64,000 nt of DNA from Mesorhizobium sp. (GCF_017306585.1 NZ_JAFKIC010000114.1:16260-80259), one strand, 5' to 3'. Shown: positions 1-8,494, counted from the first letter of the stretch. The notes: a model not told the origin generated them from the sequence alone. Made by a program: numbers and translations.

Positions 1-188
1 TCGACGATCGTTTCGCCGGAGCCGGTGATCAGCACGGGAATCCGGTTCATCGGCGAGATGGCGCGAAACTCTTCGGGGATCGGGAAGCCGGGCGGCGGCG
101 CGATGATCTTGAGCGGCACGTCCTTGATATAGGCCAATGCCCGCACGATCGACGAGTAGGGCGACAACGGCCGCGAATAGAGTTTCAT
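1..188 (-). CDS. Glutathione S-transferase family protein, N-terminal part (cut by window edge)
   Basis: Reading the minus strand from the ATG at 188 gives MKLYSRPLSPYSSIVRALAY and then a run ending in PMNRIPVLITGSGETIV at the window edge. This is the thioredoxin-fold N-terminal domain of a glutathione S-transferase, with the cis-proline region (N-R-I-P-V-L) that contacts glutathione in the family. A GGGGAG ribosome binding site lies about 9 bases upstream. The gene follows purQ on the same strand after a 64-base gap, so it may be read with the purine operon. About 62 residues are visible of an expected 200 or more, so the subclass and substrate cannot be judged. Confidence 0.8.
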   Translation of the reverse strand, partial: MKLYSRPLSPYSSIVRALAYIKDVPLKIIAPPPGFPIPEEFRAISPMNRIPVLITGSGETIV

Positions 189-252
189 GACCGTTTCTCC
201 CCGAGATTGTTATTTTGAATCACCGCAATTCTTAAGGTTGCGGTCGCAAACT

Positions 253-921
253 TCAAGCGGCAATGCCGAGCGCGCCTTCGAACAGCGCCCTTCCGTCGCT
301 GCCGCCATGAGCCGCCTCGATCAGATTCTCTGGGTGCGGCATCAGACCGAGCACATTGCCCTTGTCGCTGATGATGCCGGCAATGTCATTGATCGAGCCG
401 TTGGGGTTGGTGCCCTGGGCATAGCGGAACACCACCTGGCCCTCACCCTCGATGCGGGCGAGCGTTTCGGCGTCGGCGAAGTAATTGCCGTCATGGTGCG
501 CCACCGGCGAGCGGATGATCTGGCCCGGCTGGTAGCGCCGGGTGAACATTGTGTTGGCATTGGTGATCTCGAGCTTCACCTGCCGGCAGACGAATTTCAG
601 CGAAGCATTGCGCATCAGCGCGCCCGGCAGCAGGCCGGCCTCGACCAGGATCTGGAAGCCGTTGCAGACGCCGATCACCATAACGCCCTTGGCCGCCTTT
701 TCGGCGACCGCCCGCATGACAGGCGTGCGCGCCGCGATCGCGCCGCAACGCAGGTAGTCGCCAAAGGAAAAGCCGCCGGGAATGGCGATCAGGTCGACAT
801 CGGGGATTTCGGTGTCGGTCTGCCAGACGGTGGCCGGCGCCTTGCCGGAAATCTTGGTCAGCGCGGCGATCATGTCGCGGTCGCGGTTGAGGCCAGGAAG
901 AAGGACGACGGCTGATTTCAT
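253..921 (-). CDS. purQ: Phosphoribosylformylglycinamidine synthase subunit PurQ (glutaminase)
   Basis: A 222-residue class I glutamine amidotransferase. It supplies ammonia to PurL for conversion of FGAR to FGAM, step four of purine synthesis in the cytoplasm. The nucleophile Cys86 sits in VIGVCNGFQ, and the His196/Glu198 pair sits in MPHPENLIE near the C-terminus; the oxyanion region [12 protein letters not shown] is at 48-59. Length matches free-standing PurQ of the PurS/PurQ/PurL type, agreeing with the separate purS gene just upstream. Its start codon overlaps the stop of the preceding small gene by ATGA (918-921), so translation is probably coupled. purL is not visible in the window. 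Confidence 0.97.
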   Translation of the reverse strand: MKSAVVLLPGLNRDRDMIAALTKISGKAPATVWQTDTEIPDVDLIAIPGGFSFGDYLRCGAIAARTPVMRAVAEKAAKGVMVIGVCNGFQILVEAGLLPGALMRNASLKFVCRQVKLEITNANTMFTRRYQPGQIIRSPVAHHDGNYFADAETLARIEGEGQVVFRYAQGTNPNGSINDIAGIISDKGNVLGLMPHPENLIEAAHGGSDGRALFEGALGIAA

Positions 922-1172
922 CTTGGTTCGTAAGGCCTCTGAGCTTCGGCAAGTTCACGCAGTTCGAGACGGCGATCTATGCGTTCAAGTCGATCATCCT
1001 GGCGGGCGAGAATGCCATAGATGTTATGGATGTCACTCTGCGTCGCCACCATGTGACCCCGCATCACATTCAATTCCCGTTTCGTCTCGGACACATCCTG
1101 ACGAAGCTCACCAATTTCCTGATGAACGCGCTTCAAAAGCTCGAACATCAGCCCATTCGTGACTTCAGACAT
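918..1172 (-). CDS. Small coiled-coil protein of unknown function inside the pur operon
   Basis: An 84-residue protein starting [20 protein letters not shown]. The middle, roughly residues 10-75, has a heptad-like pattern rich in Leu, Ile, Arg, Asp and Glu ([16 protein letters not shown], then [20 protein letters not shown]), so it is probably one long alpha-helical coiled coil. There is no signal peptide or membrane segment. A GGAGG site lies 4 bases before the ATG. It sits between purS and purQ and overlaps purQ by ATGA, so it is co-translated with the FGAM synthase subunits. I do not recognise a family function; a structural or assembly role with PurS/PurQ is only a guess from position. 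Confidence 0.75.
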   Translation of the reverse strand: MSEVTNGLMFELLKRVHQEIGELRQDVSETKRELNVMRGHMVATQSDIHNIYGILARQDDRLERIDRRLELRELAEAQRPYEPR

Positions 1173-1190
1173 GGCGCCTCCGATGCAACC

Positions 1191-1433
1191 TCAGGTAAGC
1201 GTCACACTATAGTTCTCAATCACCGTGTTCGCCAGCAGCTTGTCGCACATGGCTTTCAGGTCGGTCTCGGCCTTGGCCTTGTCGGTTCCCGCCAGTTCGA
1301 CGTCGAACACCTTGCCCTGCCGCACCGCGCCGACGTCGTCAAAGCCCAGCCCGGACAGCGCGTGTTCGATCGCCTTGCCCTGCGGGTCGAGCACGCCGTT
1401 CTTGAGGGTGACGGTAATGCGGGCCTTGATCAC
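1191..1433 (-). CDS. purS: Phosphoribosylformylglycinamidine synthase subunit PurS
   Basis: Small PurS subunit that bridges PurQ and PurL in the three-part FGAM synthase. I chose the GTG at 1433, giving 80 residues beginning (M)IKARITVTLKNGVLDPQGKA, because AGGAG stands about 10 bases upstream and PurS proteins are about 80 residues. A longer frame from 1475 would add 14 residues with no counterpart in the family. Typical features are the KNGVLDPQG stretch, the helix AIEHALSGLGFDDV and the final strand VIENYSVTLT. It lies 42 bases after purC and 18 bases before the coiled-coil gene. Confidence 0.95.
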   Translation of the reverse strand: MIKARITVTLKNGVLDPQGKAIEHALSGLGFDDVGAVRQGKVFDVELAGTDKAKAETDLKAMCDKLLANTVIENYSVTLT

Positions 1434-1475
1434 GCTGGGTATGCTCCTGTCTGAATGTTGGATCGCAAGCCGCAC

Positions 1476-2270
1476 TCAGTGCGGCTTGCCCTTGAAGCCG
1501 TCGGTCGAGGCGACCAGCACCGGGCCGGTCGGGCGCGGCGGCTCGTTCTCGTTCATGATGCCAAGGCGGCGAGCGACTTCCTGGTAGGCTTCGACGAGGC
1601 CGCCCATGTCGCGGCGGAAGCGGTCCTTGTCGAGCTTGTCCTGCGTGGCCACGTCCCAGAGCCGGCAGGAGTCCGGCGAAATCTCGTCGGCGACGACGAT
1701 GCGCATCATGTCGCCCTCGAACAGGCGGCCGCATTCGATCTTGAAATCGACGAGCTGGATGCCGACGCCCATGAACAGGCCGGAGAGGAAATCATTGACG
1801 CGGATGGCGAGCGCCATGATGTCGTCGATCTCCTGCGGGCTCGCCCAGCCGAAGGCCGTGATGTGCTCTTCCGAGACCATCGGGTCGTCGAGCGCGTCGG
1901 CCTTGTAATAGAATTCGATGATCGAGCGCGGCAGAACGGTGCCTTCCTCGATGCCGAGGCGCTTGGACAGCGAGCCGGCGGCGACGTTGCGCACCACGAC
2001 CTCGAGCGGAATGATCTCGACTTCCTTGATCAACTGCTCGCGCATGTTGAGCCGGCGGATGAAATGGGTTGGGATGCCCATGCGGTTCAAATGGTTGAAG
2101 ATGTGCTCCGAAATGCGGTTGTTGAGCACGCCCTTGCCATCGACCACTTCGTGTTTCTTCTTGTTGAAAGCGGTCGCATCGTCCTTGAAGAATTGGATCA
2201 GCGTGCCCGGTTCCGGGCCCTCATAGAGGATCTTGGCCTTGCCTTCATAAATGCGGCGGCGATTTTTCAT
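1476..2270 (-). CDS. purC: Phosphoribosylaminoimidazole-succinocarboxamide synthase (SAICAR synthetase)
   Basis: A 264-residue cytoplasmic PurC. It joins aspartate to CAIR using ATP, step eight of purine synthesis. The N-terminal ATP-binding start is [15 protein letters not shown]; the substrate-binding part carries [16 protein letters not shown], and the family signature of the second half, [10 protein letters not shown] followed by [14 protein letters not shown], is intact. First gene of the operon purC-purS-coiled coil-purQ on the minus strand. The 277 bases upstream, shared with the divergent zeta-subunit gene, should hold its promoter, but I could not single out an operator. Confidence 0.97.
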   Translation of the reverse strand: MKNRRRIYEGKAKILYEGPEPGTLIQFFKDDATAFNKKKHEVVDGKGVLNNRISEHIFNHLNRMGIPTHFIRRLNMREQLIKEVEIIPLEVVVRNVAAGSLSKRLGIEEGTVLPRSIIEFYYKADALDDPMVSEEHITAFGWASPQEIDDIMALAIRVNDFLSGLFMGVGIQLVDFKIECGRLFEGDMMRIVVADEISPDSCRLWDVATQDKLDKDRFRRDMGGLVEAYQEVARRLGIMNENEPPRPTGPVLVASTDGFKGKPH

Positions 2271-2547
2271 TTGATTTTTTCTCTGGATTTGCGGGCAGGC
2301 GGCAAGCGACCAGTTCCTGTCCGTCTGCCTAAATTAGTGCGGCGACGGTGGCGTTCAATGCCGGTGTCTATCGCAATCGCATTGTTTGCTCAATCGTCAA
2401 ATCCTTCCAATCAACCGCTTTCGGGACTGAAATGCCGCAGCGCAGCATGCGACGAAGCGTATTGACCGGCTCGCGACCTTTTGGTTTGTGCTTCGGCAAC
2501 ACACATATGCACCGCAAAACGAATCGGATTTGACCCGGAGGGACGCC

Positions 2548-2868
2548 ATGAGCAGCATGAAAGACCGCGAAGAGGGCTTCGAGCGCAAATTCGCTTTCGA
2601 CGAGGAGCTTCGGTTCAAGGCCTCGGCGCGCCGCAACAAGGCGCTCGGCCTGTGGGCCGCCGAAAAGCTTGGAAAGTCGGGCGCCGACGCCGATGCCTAC
2701 GCCAAGGAGGTCGTGGTTTCCGACATCGAGGAAGCCGGAGACCATGACGTTTTCCGCAAGATCCGCCGGGATTTCGATGCCGCCGGCGTCGACCAGTCCG
2801 ACCATCAGATCCGCCGCACCATGGATGAACTGATGGCGCAGGCGATCGAGCAGATCAAGAACACCTGA
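2548..2868 (+). CDS. ATPase inhibitor subunit zeta (DUF1476 family)
   Basis: A 106-residue protein starting MSSMKDREEGFERKFAFDEE. It matches the alphaproteobacterial zeta family (Pfam DUF1476), in which the Paracoccus denitrificans protein binds F1-ATPase and blocks ATP hydrolysis. The N-terminal segment with K-F-A-F-D-E-E is the inhibitory region in that protein; the rest is a helical bundle with the alternating charged pattern seen here. The start at 2548 is fixed by GGAGGG 5 bases upstream. It stands alone, divergent from purC, and is followed by a strong terminator at 2946-2974. Not all zeta homologues are proven inhibitors, so activity in this species is inferred. Confidence 0.9.
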   Translation: MSSMKDREEGFERKFAFDEELRFKASARRNKALGLWAAEKLGKSGADADAYAKEVVVSDIEEAGDHDVFRKIRRDFDAAGVDQSDHQIRRTMDELMAQAIEQIKNT

Positions 2869-2945
2869 TCTAGCCGTGTCCGCGAAAGTGTCCCACGGTT
2901 TTGACGCAAAACCTGCGGCAAGCCTTGAGTGACTCGACCAATCGA

Positions 2946-2974
2946 CCGCCCGGCACCACCGGGCGGTTTTTCTT
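2946..2974 (+). terminator. Rho-independent terminator after the zeta-subunit gene
   Basis: Perfect 8-bp GC stem (CCGCCCGG at 2946-2953, CCGGGCGG at 2959-2966) with a 5-base loop, followed by five T then CTTT. It lies 77 bases after the stop codon of the zeta gene and closes that transcript before the HpcH/HpaI gene. Confidence 0.9.
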
Positions 2975-3031
2975 TGCCTTTGCCCCGGTTTCCGGCTGAA
3001 ACTGCGATCCTTAACAAGGAAAGAGATTTAG

Positions 3032-3805
3032 ATGTCGCTGAAGTCCCGCCTCGCCGCCGATGAAACGCTGGTCACCGCATGGTCCGGCGTGCCGGATGCC
3101 CTGACCGTCGAGATTCTGGCCAAGCAGGGGTTCGACGCGGTCACGCTCGACATGCAGCATGGCGGCCATCACGAGGACAGCGTTCTGCGCGGCCTTATGC
3201 CCGTGCTTGCGGCCAACAAGCCGGCACTCGTGCGCATCCCGGTCGGGCGCTTCGACATGGCGAGCCGGGCGCTCGATTTTGGCGCCGAGGCGGTCATCGC
3301 CCCGATGGTGAATTCGGTGGCCGACGCGAAGCTGTTCGCCGCGGCGATGAAGTATCCGCCGCTCGGCGAGCGCTCCTGGGGGCCGACTTATGCCTTTCCG
3401 CGCCACGGCAAGGGCGACCATGCCGAATGGCTGCGCGACACAAACCAGCGCACCATGGCCTTTGCCATGGTCGAGACACGCGCCGCGCTCGACGCGCTCG
3501 ACGGTATTCTCGACACGCCAGGCATCGACGGCATTTTCCTCGGGCCATCCGACTTCTCGATCGCCTGGACCAACGGCGCCACCGTCAGTTCGACGCTGGA
3601 GAGCATGATGGAGACGGTGGCCTCGGTGGCCGAGCGCACCCGCAAGGCCGGCAAGCACGCCGCGATCTATGTCGTCGAGCCGGCCATCGCAGGCCGTGTC
3701 GTGTCGATGGGCTACCGCCTGCTCGCCACCGGTTCCGAACATGCGCTGATTTCGCTGGGCGCCAAAACCTTGCTCAAGGGCATCAAGGATTCGATCGGCG
3801 CCTGA
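3032..3805 (+). CDS. HpcH/HpaI family aldolase (2-keto-3-deoxy or 4-hydroxy-2-oxo acid aldolase type)
   Basis: A 257-residue class II (metal-dependent) aldolase of the HpcH/HpaI/citrate lyase family. These TIM-barrel enzymes split 4-hydroxy-2-oxo acids into pyruvate plus an aldehyde. Family landmarks are the N-terminal VTLDMQHGG (catalytic His region), the pyruvate-binding PALVRIPVGR, the metal-ligand Glu in AMVETRAALD and the GIFLGPSDFSIA motif with the metal-ligand Asp. The ATG at 3032 has AAGGAAAG upstream. It appears monocistronic and convergent with the downstream hydrolase gene, so context does not reveal the natural substrate. Confidence 0.9.
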   Translation: MSLKSRLAADETLVTAWSGVPDALTVEILAKQGFDAVTLDMQHGGHHEDSVLRGLMPVLAANKPALVRIPVGRFDMASRALDFGAEAVIAPMVNSVADAKLFAAAMKYPPLGERSWGPTYAFPRHGKGDHAEWLRDTNQRTMAFAMVETRAALDALDGILDTPGIDGIFLGPSDFSIAWTNGATVSSTLESMMETVASVAERTRKAGKHAAIYVVEPAIAGRVVSMGYRLLATGSEHALISLGAKTLLKGIKDSIGA

Positions 3806-3824
3806 CGCGGCGCGGCTGGAGACC

Positions 3825-4379
3825 TCAGGCCTTCAGTTCCGTCAAAAACTTGGCGAAGGTCATGGATCCCTCCGGCCACGGGCCGAAACCTGAATCGGCG
3901 TTGAGGTGGCCGGCTTCGCCGGCATCGATGAACAGCGAGCCCCAGGCGGCGGCAATGTCCTCGGCCACCTCGAAGGCGCAAAACGGGTCATTGCGGCTGG
4001 CGATGACCATTGAGGGGAAAGGCAGCGGCTCGCGCGAATAGGGTCCGAAGGTCATCAGGTGCCTCGGGCGGATTTCGGGGTTGGCGACGTCGGGCGGCGC
4101 AACGAAGAAGGCTCCGGCCACGGGCTTCACGAATTGCGGAATGGCTTGTACCGCCGCCGCTACTCCCAGCGAATGCGCGACAAGAACCACCGGCTTCTCG
4201 GCCTCGTTGACCGCCTTGGCCACGTTCGCCGCCCAGTCCTCGCACACAGGCTTAGACCATTCCGCCTGCTCGACGCGTCGCGCCGTCGACAGTTTCGACT
4301 GCCAGCGGGTCTGCCAGTGCTCGGGTCCGGAATTGGTGTAGCCGGGAATGATGAGAATATCTGCGTCTTTGACTTTCAT
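3825..4379 (-). CDS. RBBP9/YdeN family alpha/beta hydrolase
   Basis: A 184-residue small alpha/beta hydrolase starting MKVKDADILIIPGYTNSGPE. The nucleophile elbow is AHSLGV, the acid is probably the Asp of SRNDPFC and the catalytic His is in EAGHLNADSG, the order expected of this serine-hydrolase family. The frame stays open upstream to 4652, but the ATG at 4379 gives the family length and the extra part overlaps the divergent gene's leader. Substrate unknown. It is convergent with the aldolase gene and divergent from the VOC gene. Confidence 0.88.
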   Translation of the reverse strand: MKVKDADILIIPGYTNSGPEHWQTRWQSKLSTARRVEQAEWSKPVCEDWAANVAKAVNEAEKPVVLVAHSLGVAAAVQAIPQFVKPVAGAFFVAPPDVANPEIRPRHLMTFGPYSREPLPFPSMVIASRNDPFCAFEVAEDIAAAWGSLFIDAGEAGHLNADSGFGPWPEGSMTFAKFLTELKA

Positions 4380-4506
4380 GCCGCTGAGATAGCGAGCGCG
4401 ATTGCCTCGTGCAACCGTTGATGAGCTTGCCTCAGCGCGGAACGGTGAACACCATGTTCGCATTTCGCCGTCTTGTGTGAACGATTGCGATCGACGATCT
4501 CTGGTC

Positions 4507-5436
4507 ATGAGAGAAACAGCCGTGGAGGACCGGATTTTGGCACTGACACGACGCACAATGATCGGCGGCGCCGGGCTCCTGGCATTGGGAGCTTCCTCAC
4601 GCGTTGCCGCAACGGAGACAATGATGAGCGAACTGCCATTTGCCGCCACCACGCCGGTGAGCGTTGCCCGGGTCGGGCTGAAGGCGCGCGATGCCGAGAG
4701 CCTCGCCGCCTACTATCGCCGGGTCGTGGGCCTGCAGGAATTGAGCCGCGCCGACGGCGCGATCACCTTGGGCGCCGCCGGGCGGCCCTTGCTGGTCCTT
4801 GAGCCCGACACGTCTGCCAAGCCGGACGATCCGCGCAGCGCGGGTCTCTTCCACACGGCTTTTCTGCTGCCCAGCCGGGCCGATCTCGGCCGCTGGATCA
4901 ACCACGCCATTGCTGAAAAGATCGCGATCGAGGGGGCTTCGGACCATCTCGTCAGCGAAGCGCTCTACCTGACGGATCCCGAGGGTAACGGCATTGAAAT
5001 CTATGCCGACCGCCGCCCGCAGGATTGGAAATGGAATGGCGACAGGATCGCCATGGCGACCGAGCGGATGAACGTTCCGTCCGTGGTCGCCAGCGTACCG
5101 GCCGGCGATGCCGGCTGGCAGGGCGCGCCCGAGAACAGCATCATCGGCCATGTCCATCTGCGCGTCGGCAGGCCCGAAGAGGCCGAAGCCTGGTGGAACC
5201 AGGAATTCGGTTTCGACACCGTTGCCAAATATGGCAGCCAGGCGGTGTTCCTGTCGTCAGGCCATTACCACCATCACATCGGCGCCAATGCCTGGCAGAG
5301 CGCCGGCGCCGGCCCCCGTGATCCGTCTCGTTCCGGTCTCGCCTGGGTCGAGATGCGCTCGGACAATGTGACCAGCCCGGTGGACCGCGAAGACCCGTGG
5401 GGGACAGTGATCAGGACTGTTCCTGGAAAGGCTTGA
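4507..5436 (+). CDS. VOC family (catechol-2,3-dioxygenase-like) protein with possible Tat leader
   Basis: Two VOC (glyoxalase/bleomycin-resistance fold) modules: one from VSVARVGLKARDAESLAAYY to EIYADRRP, the second from IIGHVHLRVGRPEEAEAWW onward. This is the arrangement of extradiol-dioxygenase-like proteins. From the ATG at 4507 the protein is 309 residues and begins with TRRTMIGGAGLLALGASSRVAA, cut here to its key parts: twin Arg, hydrophobic core and Ala-x-Ala-like end of a Tat signal. A second ATG at 4624 has GGAG six bases upstream and would give a leaderless protein of 270 residues, the usual length. Both starts are plausible; the reaction is unknown. Confidence 0.85.
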   Translation: MRETAVEDRILALTRRTMIGGAGLLALGASSRVAATETMMSELPFAATTPVSVARVGLKARDAESLAAYYRRVVGLQELSRADGAITLGAAGRPLLVLEPDTSAKPDDPRSAGLFHTAFLLPSRADLGRWINHAIAEKIAIEGASDHLVSEALYLTDPEGNGIEIYADRRPQDWKWNGDRIAMATERMNVPSVVASVPAGDAGWQGAPENSIIGHVHLRVGRPEEAEAWWNQEFGFDTVAKYGSQAVFLSSGHYHHHIGANAWQSAGAGPRDPSRSGLAWVEMRSDNVTSPVDREDPWGTVIRTVPGKA

Positions 5437-5450
5437 TTGGACGTCGGCGC

Positions 5451-5486
5451 AGCTTCCTTCTCCCCGTAAACGGGGAGAAGGAAGCT
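5451..5486. repeat. Perfect palindromic element between convergent VOC and purB genes
   Basis: A 16-bp perfect inverted repeat (AGCTTCCTTCTCCCCG at 5451-5466 and its reverse complement at 5471-5486) around a TAAA loop. It ends on the last base of the purB stop codon. The CTTCTCCCCG core resembles the short palindromic repeats scattered between genes in rhizobial genomes. It may stop transcription from both sides, though no T-tract follows. Confidence 0.8.
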
Positions 5487-6793
5487 CAGGCCTCTCCAAA
5501 CACCCGCCTGAAAATCGTATCGACATGTTTAGTGTGGTAGCCCAGATCGAATTTCTCGCGGATCTCGGCCTCCGGCAGGGCAGCAGTCACTTCCTTGTCG
5601 GCTAGCAATTCCTCAAGAAAATCAGCGCCTTCCTCCCACACCTTCATGGCGTTGCGCTGTACCAGGCGATAGGCGTCCTCACGCGACACTCCGGCCTGCG
5701 TCAACGCCAGCAGGACGCGCTGAGAGTGCACCAGGCCGCGGAACTTGTTCATGTTCTTCAGCATGTTGTCGGGGTAGACGAGCAACTTGTCGACCACACT
5801 GGTCAGCCGCGACAGCGCGAAGTCGAGCGTCACCGTGGCGTCCGGGCCGATCATGCGCTCGACCGACGAGTGCGAGATGTCGCGCTCATGCCAGAGCGCC
5901 ACATTCTCCATCGCCGGCAGCGCCATGGAGCGCACCATTCGGGCAAGGCCGGTCAGGTTTTCCGTCAGGACCGGATTGCGCTTGTGCGGCATCGCCGACG
6001 AGCCTTTCTGGCCCGGCGAGAAAAATTCCTCCGCTTCGAGCACTTCGGTGCGCTGCAGGTGGCGGATTTCGGTCGCCAGCCGCTCGATCGACGAGGCGAT
6101 GACGCCGAGCGTGGCGAAGAACATGGCGTGACGGTCGCGCGGGATCACTTGCGTCGACACCGGCTCCGGCTTCAGCCCGAGTTTTGCCGCCACGTGTTCC
6201 TCGACATAGGGCTCAATGTTGGCAAAGGTGCCGACCGCGCCTGATATGGCGCAGGTGGCGATGTCTTCGCGCGCATGCACCAGCCGCTCGCGGCAGCGCG
6301 AGAACTCGGCATAGGCCTGCGCCAGCTTGACGCCGAAGGTCGTCGGCTCGGCGTGGATACCGTGGCTGCGGCCGATGGTTACGGTGTCCTTGTGTTCGAA
6401 GGCGCGGCGCTTGAGCGCCGCCAGCAGCGCGTCGATGTCGGCAAGCAGTTTGTCGCTGGCGCGGGTGAGCTGGACCGCGAAGCAGGTGTCGAGAACGTCC
6501 GAAGACGTCATGCCCTGGTGGATGAAACGCGCGTCCGGTCCGACGAATTCGGCAAGATGGGTCAGGAAGGCGATGACGTCATGCTTGGTGACGCGCTCGA
6601 TGGCATCGATCTTCTCGACGTCGAATTGCGCGGCGCCACCCTTTTCCCAGATGGTCTTGGCGGCTTCCTTCGGGATGACACCAAGCTCGGCCAGCGCGTC
6701 GCAGGCATGGGCCTCGATTTCGAACCAGATGCGGAACCGTGTTTCGGGCGACCAGATGGCGACCATTTCCGGCCGGGAGTAACGAGGAATCAT
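5486..6793 (-). CDS. purB: Adenylosuccinate lyase
   Basis: A 435-residue member of the fumarase/aspartase superfamily. It removes fumarate from SAICAR and from adenylosuccinate, so it acts twice in purine synthesis; cytoplasmic homotetramer. The catalytic loop signature GSSAMPHKRNP is at about 264-274, the substrate-binding MTSSDVLD near 95-102 and the general-acid His region GRSHGIHAEPT at 141-151. Length is normal. It is on the same strand as the purC operon but 3 kb upstream of it and separated by plus-strand genes, so it is transcribed on its own. Confidence 0.97.
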   Translation of the reverse strand: MIPRYSRPEMVAIWSPETRFRIWFEIEAHACDALAELGVIPKEAAKTIWEKGGAAQFDVEKIDAIERVTKHDVIAFLTHLAEFVGPDARFIHQGMTSSDVLDTCFAVQLTRASDKLLADIDALLAALKRRAFEHKDTVTIGRSHGIHAEPTTFGVKLAQAYAEFSRCRERLVHAREDIATCAISGAVGTFANIEPYVEEHVAAKLGLKPEPVSTQVIPRDRHAMFFATLGVIASSIERLATEIRHLQRTEVLEAEEFFSPGQKGSSAMPHKRNPVLTENLTGLARMVRSMALPAMENVALWHERDISHSSVERMIGPDATVTLDFALSRLTSVVDKLLVYPDNMLKNMNKFRGLVHSQRVLLALTQAGVSREDAYRLVQRNAMKVWEEGADFLEELLADKEVTAALPEAEIREKFDLGYHTKHVDTIFRRVFGEA

Positions 6794-6853
6794 CGGTCAG
6801 TCCTGACATGTCGGTGGGATTAGCCCGCCTCCTAACAGAGGCAGCCAAAATCC

Positions 6854-7378
6854 TCAACGTTGATGCCGAGCAAACCAGAGGCTGGCGGCGAACAAGGCGA
6901 TGAAACCGAGCGGAAGATAGAGCCGTATGCCAAGCACGACGAATTGGTAGGACGCCACCGCCATGGTGAATGCGAACTGAAAGCCCCAGGTGAGGGTGAA
7001 GACGGGCGCATGCCATTCGGCATAGTAGGATCGGTATTGCAGGGCATAGAGCAGGGCGGTCAGGCCGATGGTCGCCGCCGCGATGCCGACGAACGCCGCT
7101 GCGAAGGCGACCTCCGGGCTCCTTCCAAGCGAGACCAGCCGGGCGGCGAACAACCCAACCGGAAACGCCAGGCCGCCGCCGGCCGCGAACAGCACCGAGA
7201 CGGTGCGGATTTTCTGGGGCGTCACCCAATTGTCCAGCAACAGGTTGACGAGCGTGCTGGCGCCCATCGCGAGCGCCCACAGCAACGCTCCCAGAAACGC
7301 GGTACCCGGCGTCGGTATCGCGCGACAAAGGTGGTTCAGGACACGACTATACCTTGCGGCCCGCACAAGCTCTGTCAC
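6854..7378 (-). CDS. Integral membrane protein of unknown function
   Basis: Starting at the GTG at 7378 the product is 174 residues, beginning (M)TELVRAARYSRVLNHLCR. About four hydrophobic stretches follow: FLGALLWALAMGASTLVNLL, TVSVLFAAGGGLAFPVGLFA, a third around AAAFVGIAAATIGLTALLYA and a last one near YLPLGFIALFAASLWF. The start overlaps the stop of the DUF2259 gene by GTGA (7375-7378), so the two are translationally coupled. I recognise no family; a role linked to the secreted DUF2259 protein is inferred from the coupling only. Confidence 0.75.
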   Translation of the reverse strand: MTELVRAARYSRVLNHLCRAIPTPGTAFLGALLWALAMGASTLVNLLLDNWVTPQKIRTVSVLFAAGGGLAFPVGLFAARLVSLGRSPEVAFAAAFVGIAAATIGLTALLYALQYRSYYAEWHAPVFTLTWGFQFAFTMAVASYQFVVLGIRLYLPLGFIALFAASLWFARHQR

Positions 7379-8100
7379 AGGCGGCCGGTCACGGCGATCC
7401 AGCGGTAGTCCGGCCCTTCGAAGCCATATTGGCGCACCGCGATCAGCACGGCATAGGCGCTGAGACTGTCCATCGAAAACGTCTGCACCGCGCCGATCCG
7501 GTATCCGTTCGGGCAACCTCGGCTCTTGGGGATGGACTTGTCCTCATGCAGCAGTCTGGTCGTGCCGCCGTCCTGCGCCTCGATGCGTAGCAGCCGGAAG
7601 CCATTGATCTCGCCCTGGCTTTCGCAGCCCTCGGTGGCATTCATGCCGATCTCGTCCAGCCGGAATTCGAGCGGCTGGTCCACCGGGGAAAAGATCGGGC
7701 GCGGATTGACCGCCATCCGGTGTGGATCGGCCGAAAGTTCGGTCACCGGGTTGAAGCCGGCGGTAATGCCGCGATTGGCGTCAAGCTCGGCCTGGCTGAC
7801 GATCGCCTCACCCTTTTGCCGCGCCTGAAGGCGCGCCGCATCCAGTTTCGCGCTCTCGTCATCCAGGCGGACGCGGATCGGCGTGCCCTTGAGGAAGCTG
7901 TCGGTGCGGGTGTCGATGTAATAACGGTTGGCATAGGGAAAGCCTGAGCCGTCCTGCACGCCATATTCCTCGAAGGCGAACACGCCGCCATCCCTGGTGA
8001 ATCCCAGGATTTCCAGTCCGGCGACATCTCCGGCATGCCCGGCGATCGGAGCCACAAGCTGCGCGGCCAGGGAAACGGCAAACAGGAAAAGCATTCGCAT
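7375..8100 (-). CDS. DUF2259 domain-containing predicted secreted protein
   Basis: A 241-residue protein with a clear signal peptide (MRMLFLFAVSLAAQLVAPIAGHAG, cleavage after about residue 23). The mature part begins LEILGFTRDGGVFAFEEYG and ends YGFEGPDYRWIAVTGRL, matching my memory of DUF2259 (predicted secreted proteins of alphaproteobacteria). Two cysteines (in EGCESQG and SRGCPNG) could form a disulfide in the periplasm. The gene is followed by a coupled membrane-protein gene. No enzymatic motif is seen; the function is unknown. Confidence 0.8.
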   Translation of the reverse strand: MRMLFLFAVSLAAQLVAPIAGHAGDVAGLEILGFTRDGGVFAFEEYGVQDGSGFPYANRYYIDTRTDSFLKGTPIRVRLDDESAKLDAARLQARQKGEAIVSQAELDANRGITAGFNPVTELSADPHRMAVNPRPIFSPVDQPLEFRLDEIGMNATEGCESQGEINGFRLLRIEAQDGGTTRLLHEDKSIPKSRGCPNGYRIGAVQTFSMDSLSAYAVLIAVRQYGFEGPDYRWIAVTGRL

Positions 8101-8231
8101 CGTGTTTCACTCCGGGGGTGCGGTTGTTTCAATGCCTAGCATGCCGAAATCAAAACGTCGTGCGGGTCAGGACCTATGCATCCAATCGGCTCGTCATTTG
8201 TTATTGTCGGCAGTCCCAATGGAGAACTACC

Positions 8232-8486
8232 ATGACCGACACCAGCAAAATTCGTGAGCATATGGAAGTCGTCGGCGCCGATGGCGTGCATGTCGGCACG
8301 GTCGACAAGGTCGACGGCCAGCGCATCAAGCTGACCAAGGCCGATAGCGGAGAGGGCGCACACAAGGGCCATCACCACTACATTTCGCTGGCGCTGGTCG
8401 CCGAGGTCGATGGCAAAAAGGTCTGGTTGTCGGCGAATTCCGATGTCGCGGTTACGTTCGAGGAAGAAAAATCGGATCCTGTCTGA
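8232..8486 (+). CDS. DUF2171 domain-containing protein
   Basis: An 84-residue protein starting MTDTSKIREHMEVVGADGVH. The pattern GxHVGTVDKVDGxxIKLTKxD followed by HHYISLALVAEVDGKKVWLS fits DUF2171, a small beta-barrel (PRC-barrel-like) fold. GGAGAA stands 6 bases before the ATG. No signal peptide is present. Related small proteins are often abundant or stress-linked in rhizobia, but nothing here shows that. It is divergent from the DUF2259 gene and convergent with the P1 peptidase gene. Confidence 0.85.
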   Translation: MTDTSKIREHMEVVGADGVHVGTVDKVDGQRIKLTKADSGEGAHKGHHHYISLALVAEVDGKKVWLSANSDVAVTFEEEKSDPV

Positions 8487-8494
8487 TCATCGGG

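Noticed and set aside
187-915. A 242-residue frame antisense to purQ
   Set aside because: Opposite strand of a well-supported purine gene, with no motif or ribosome binding site.
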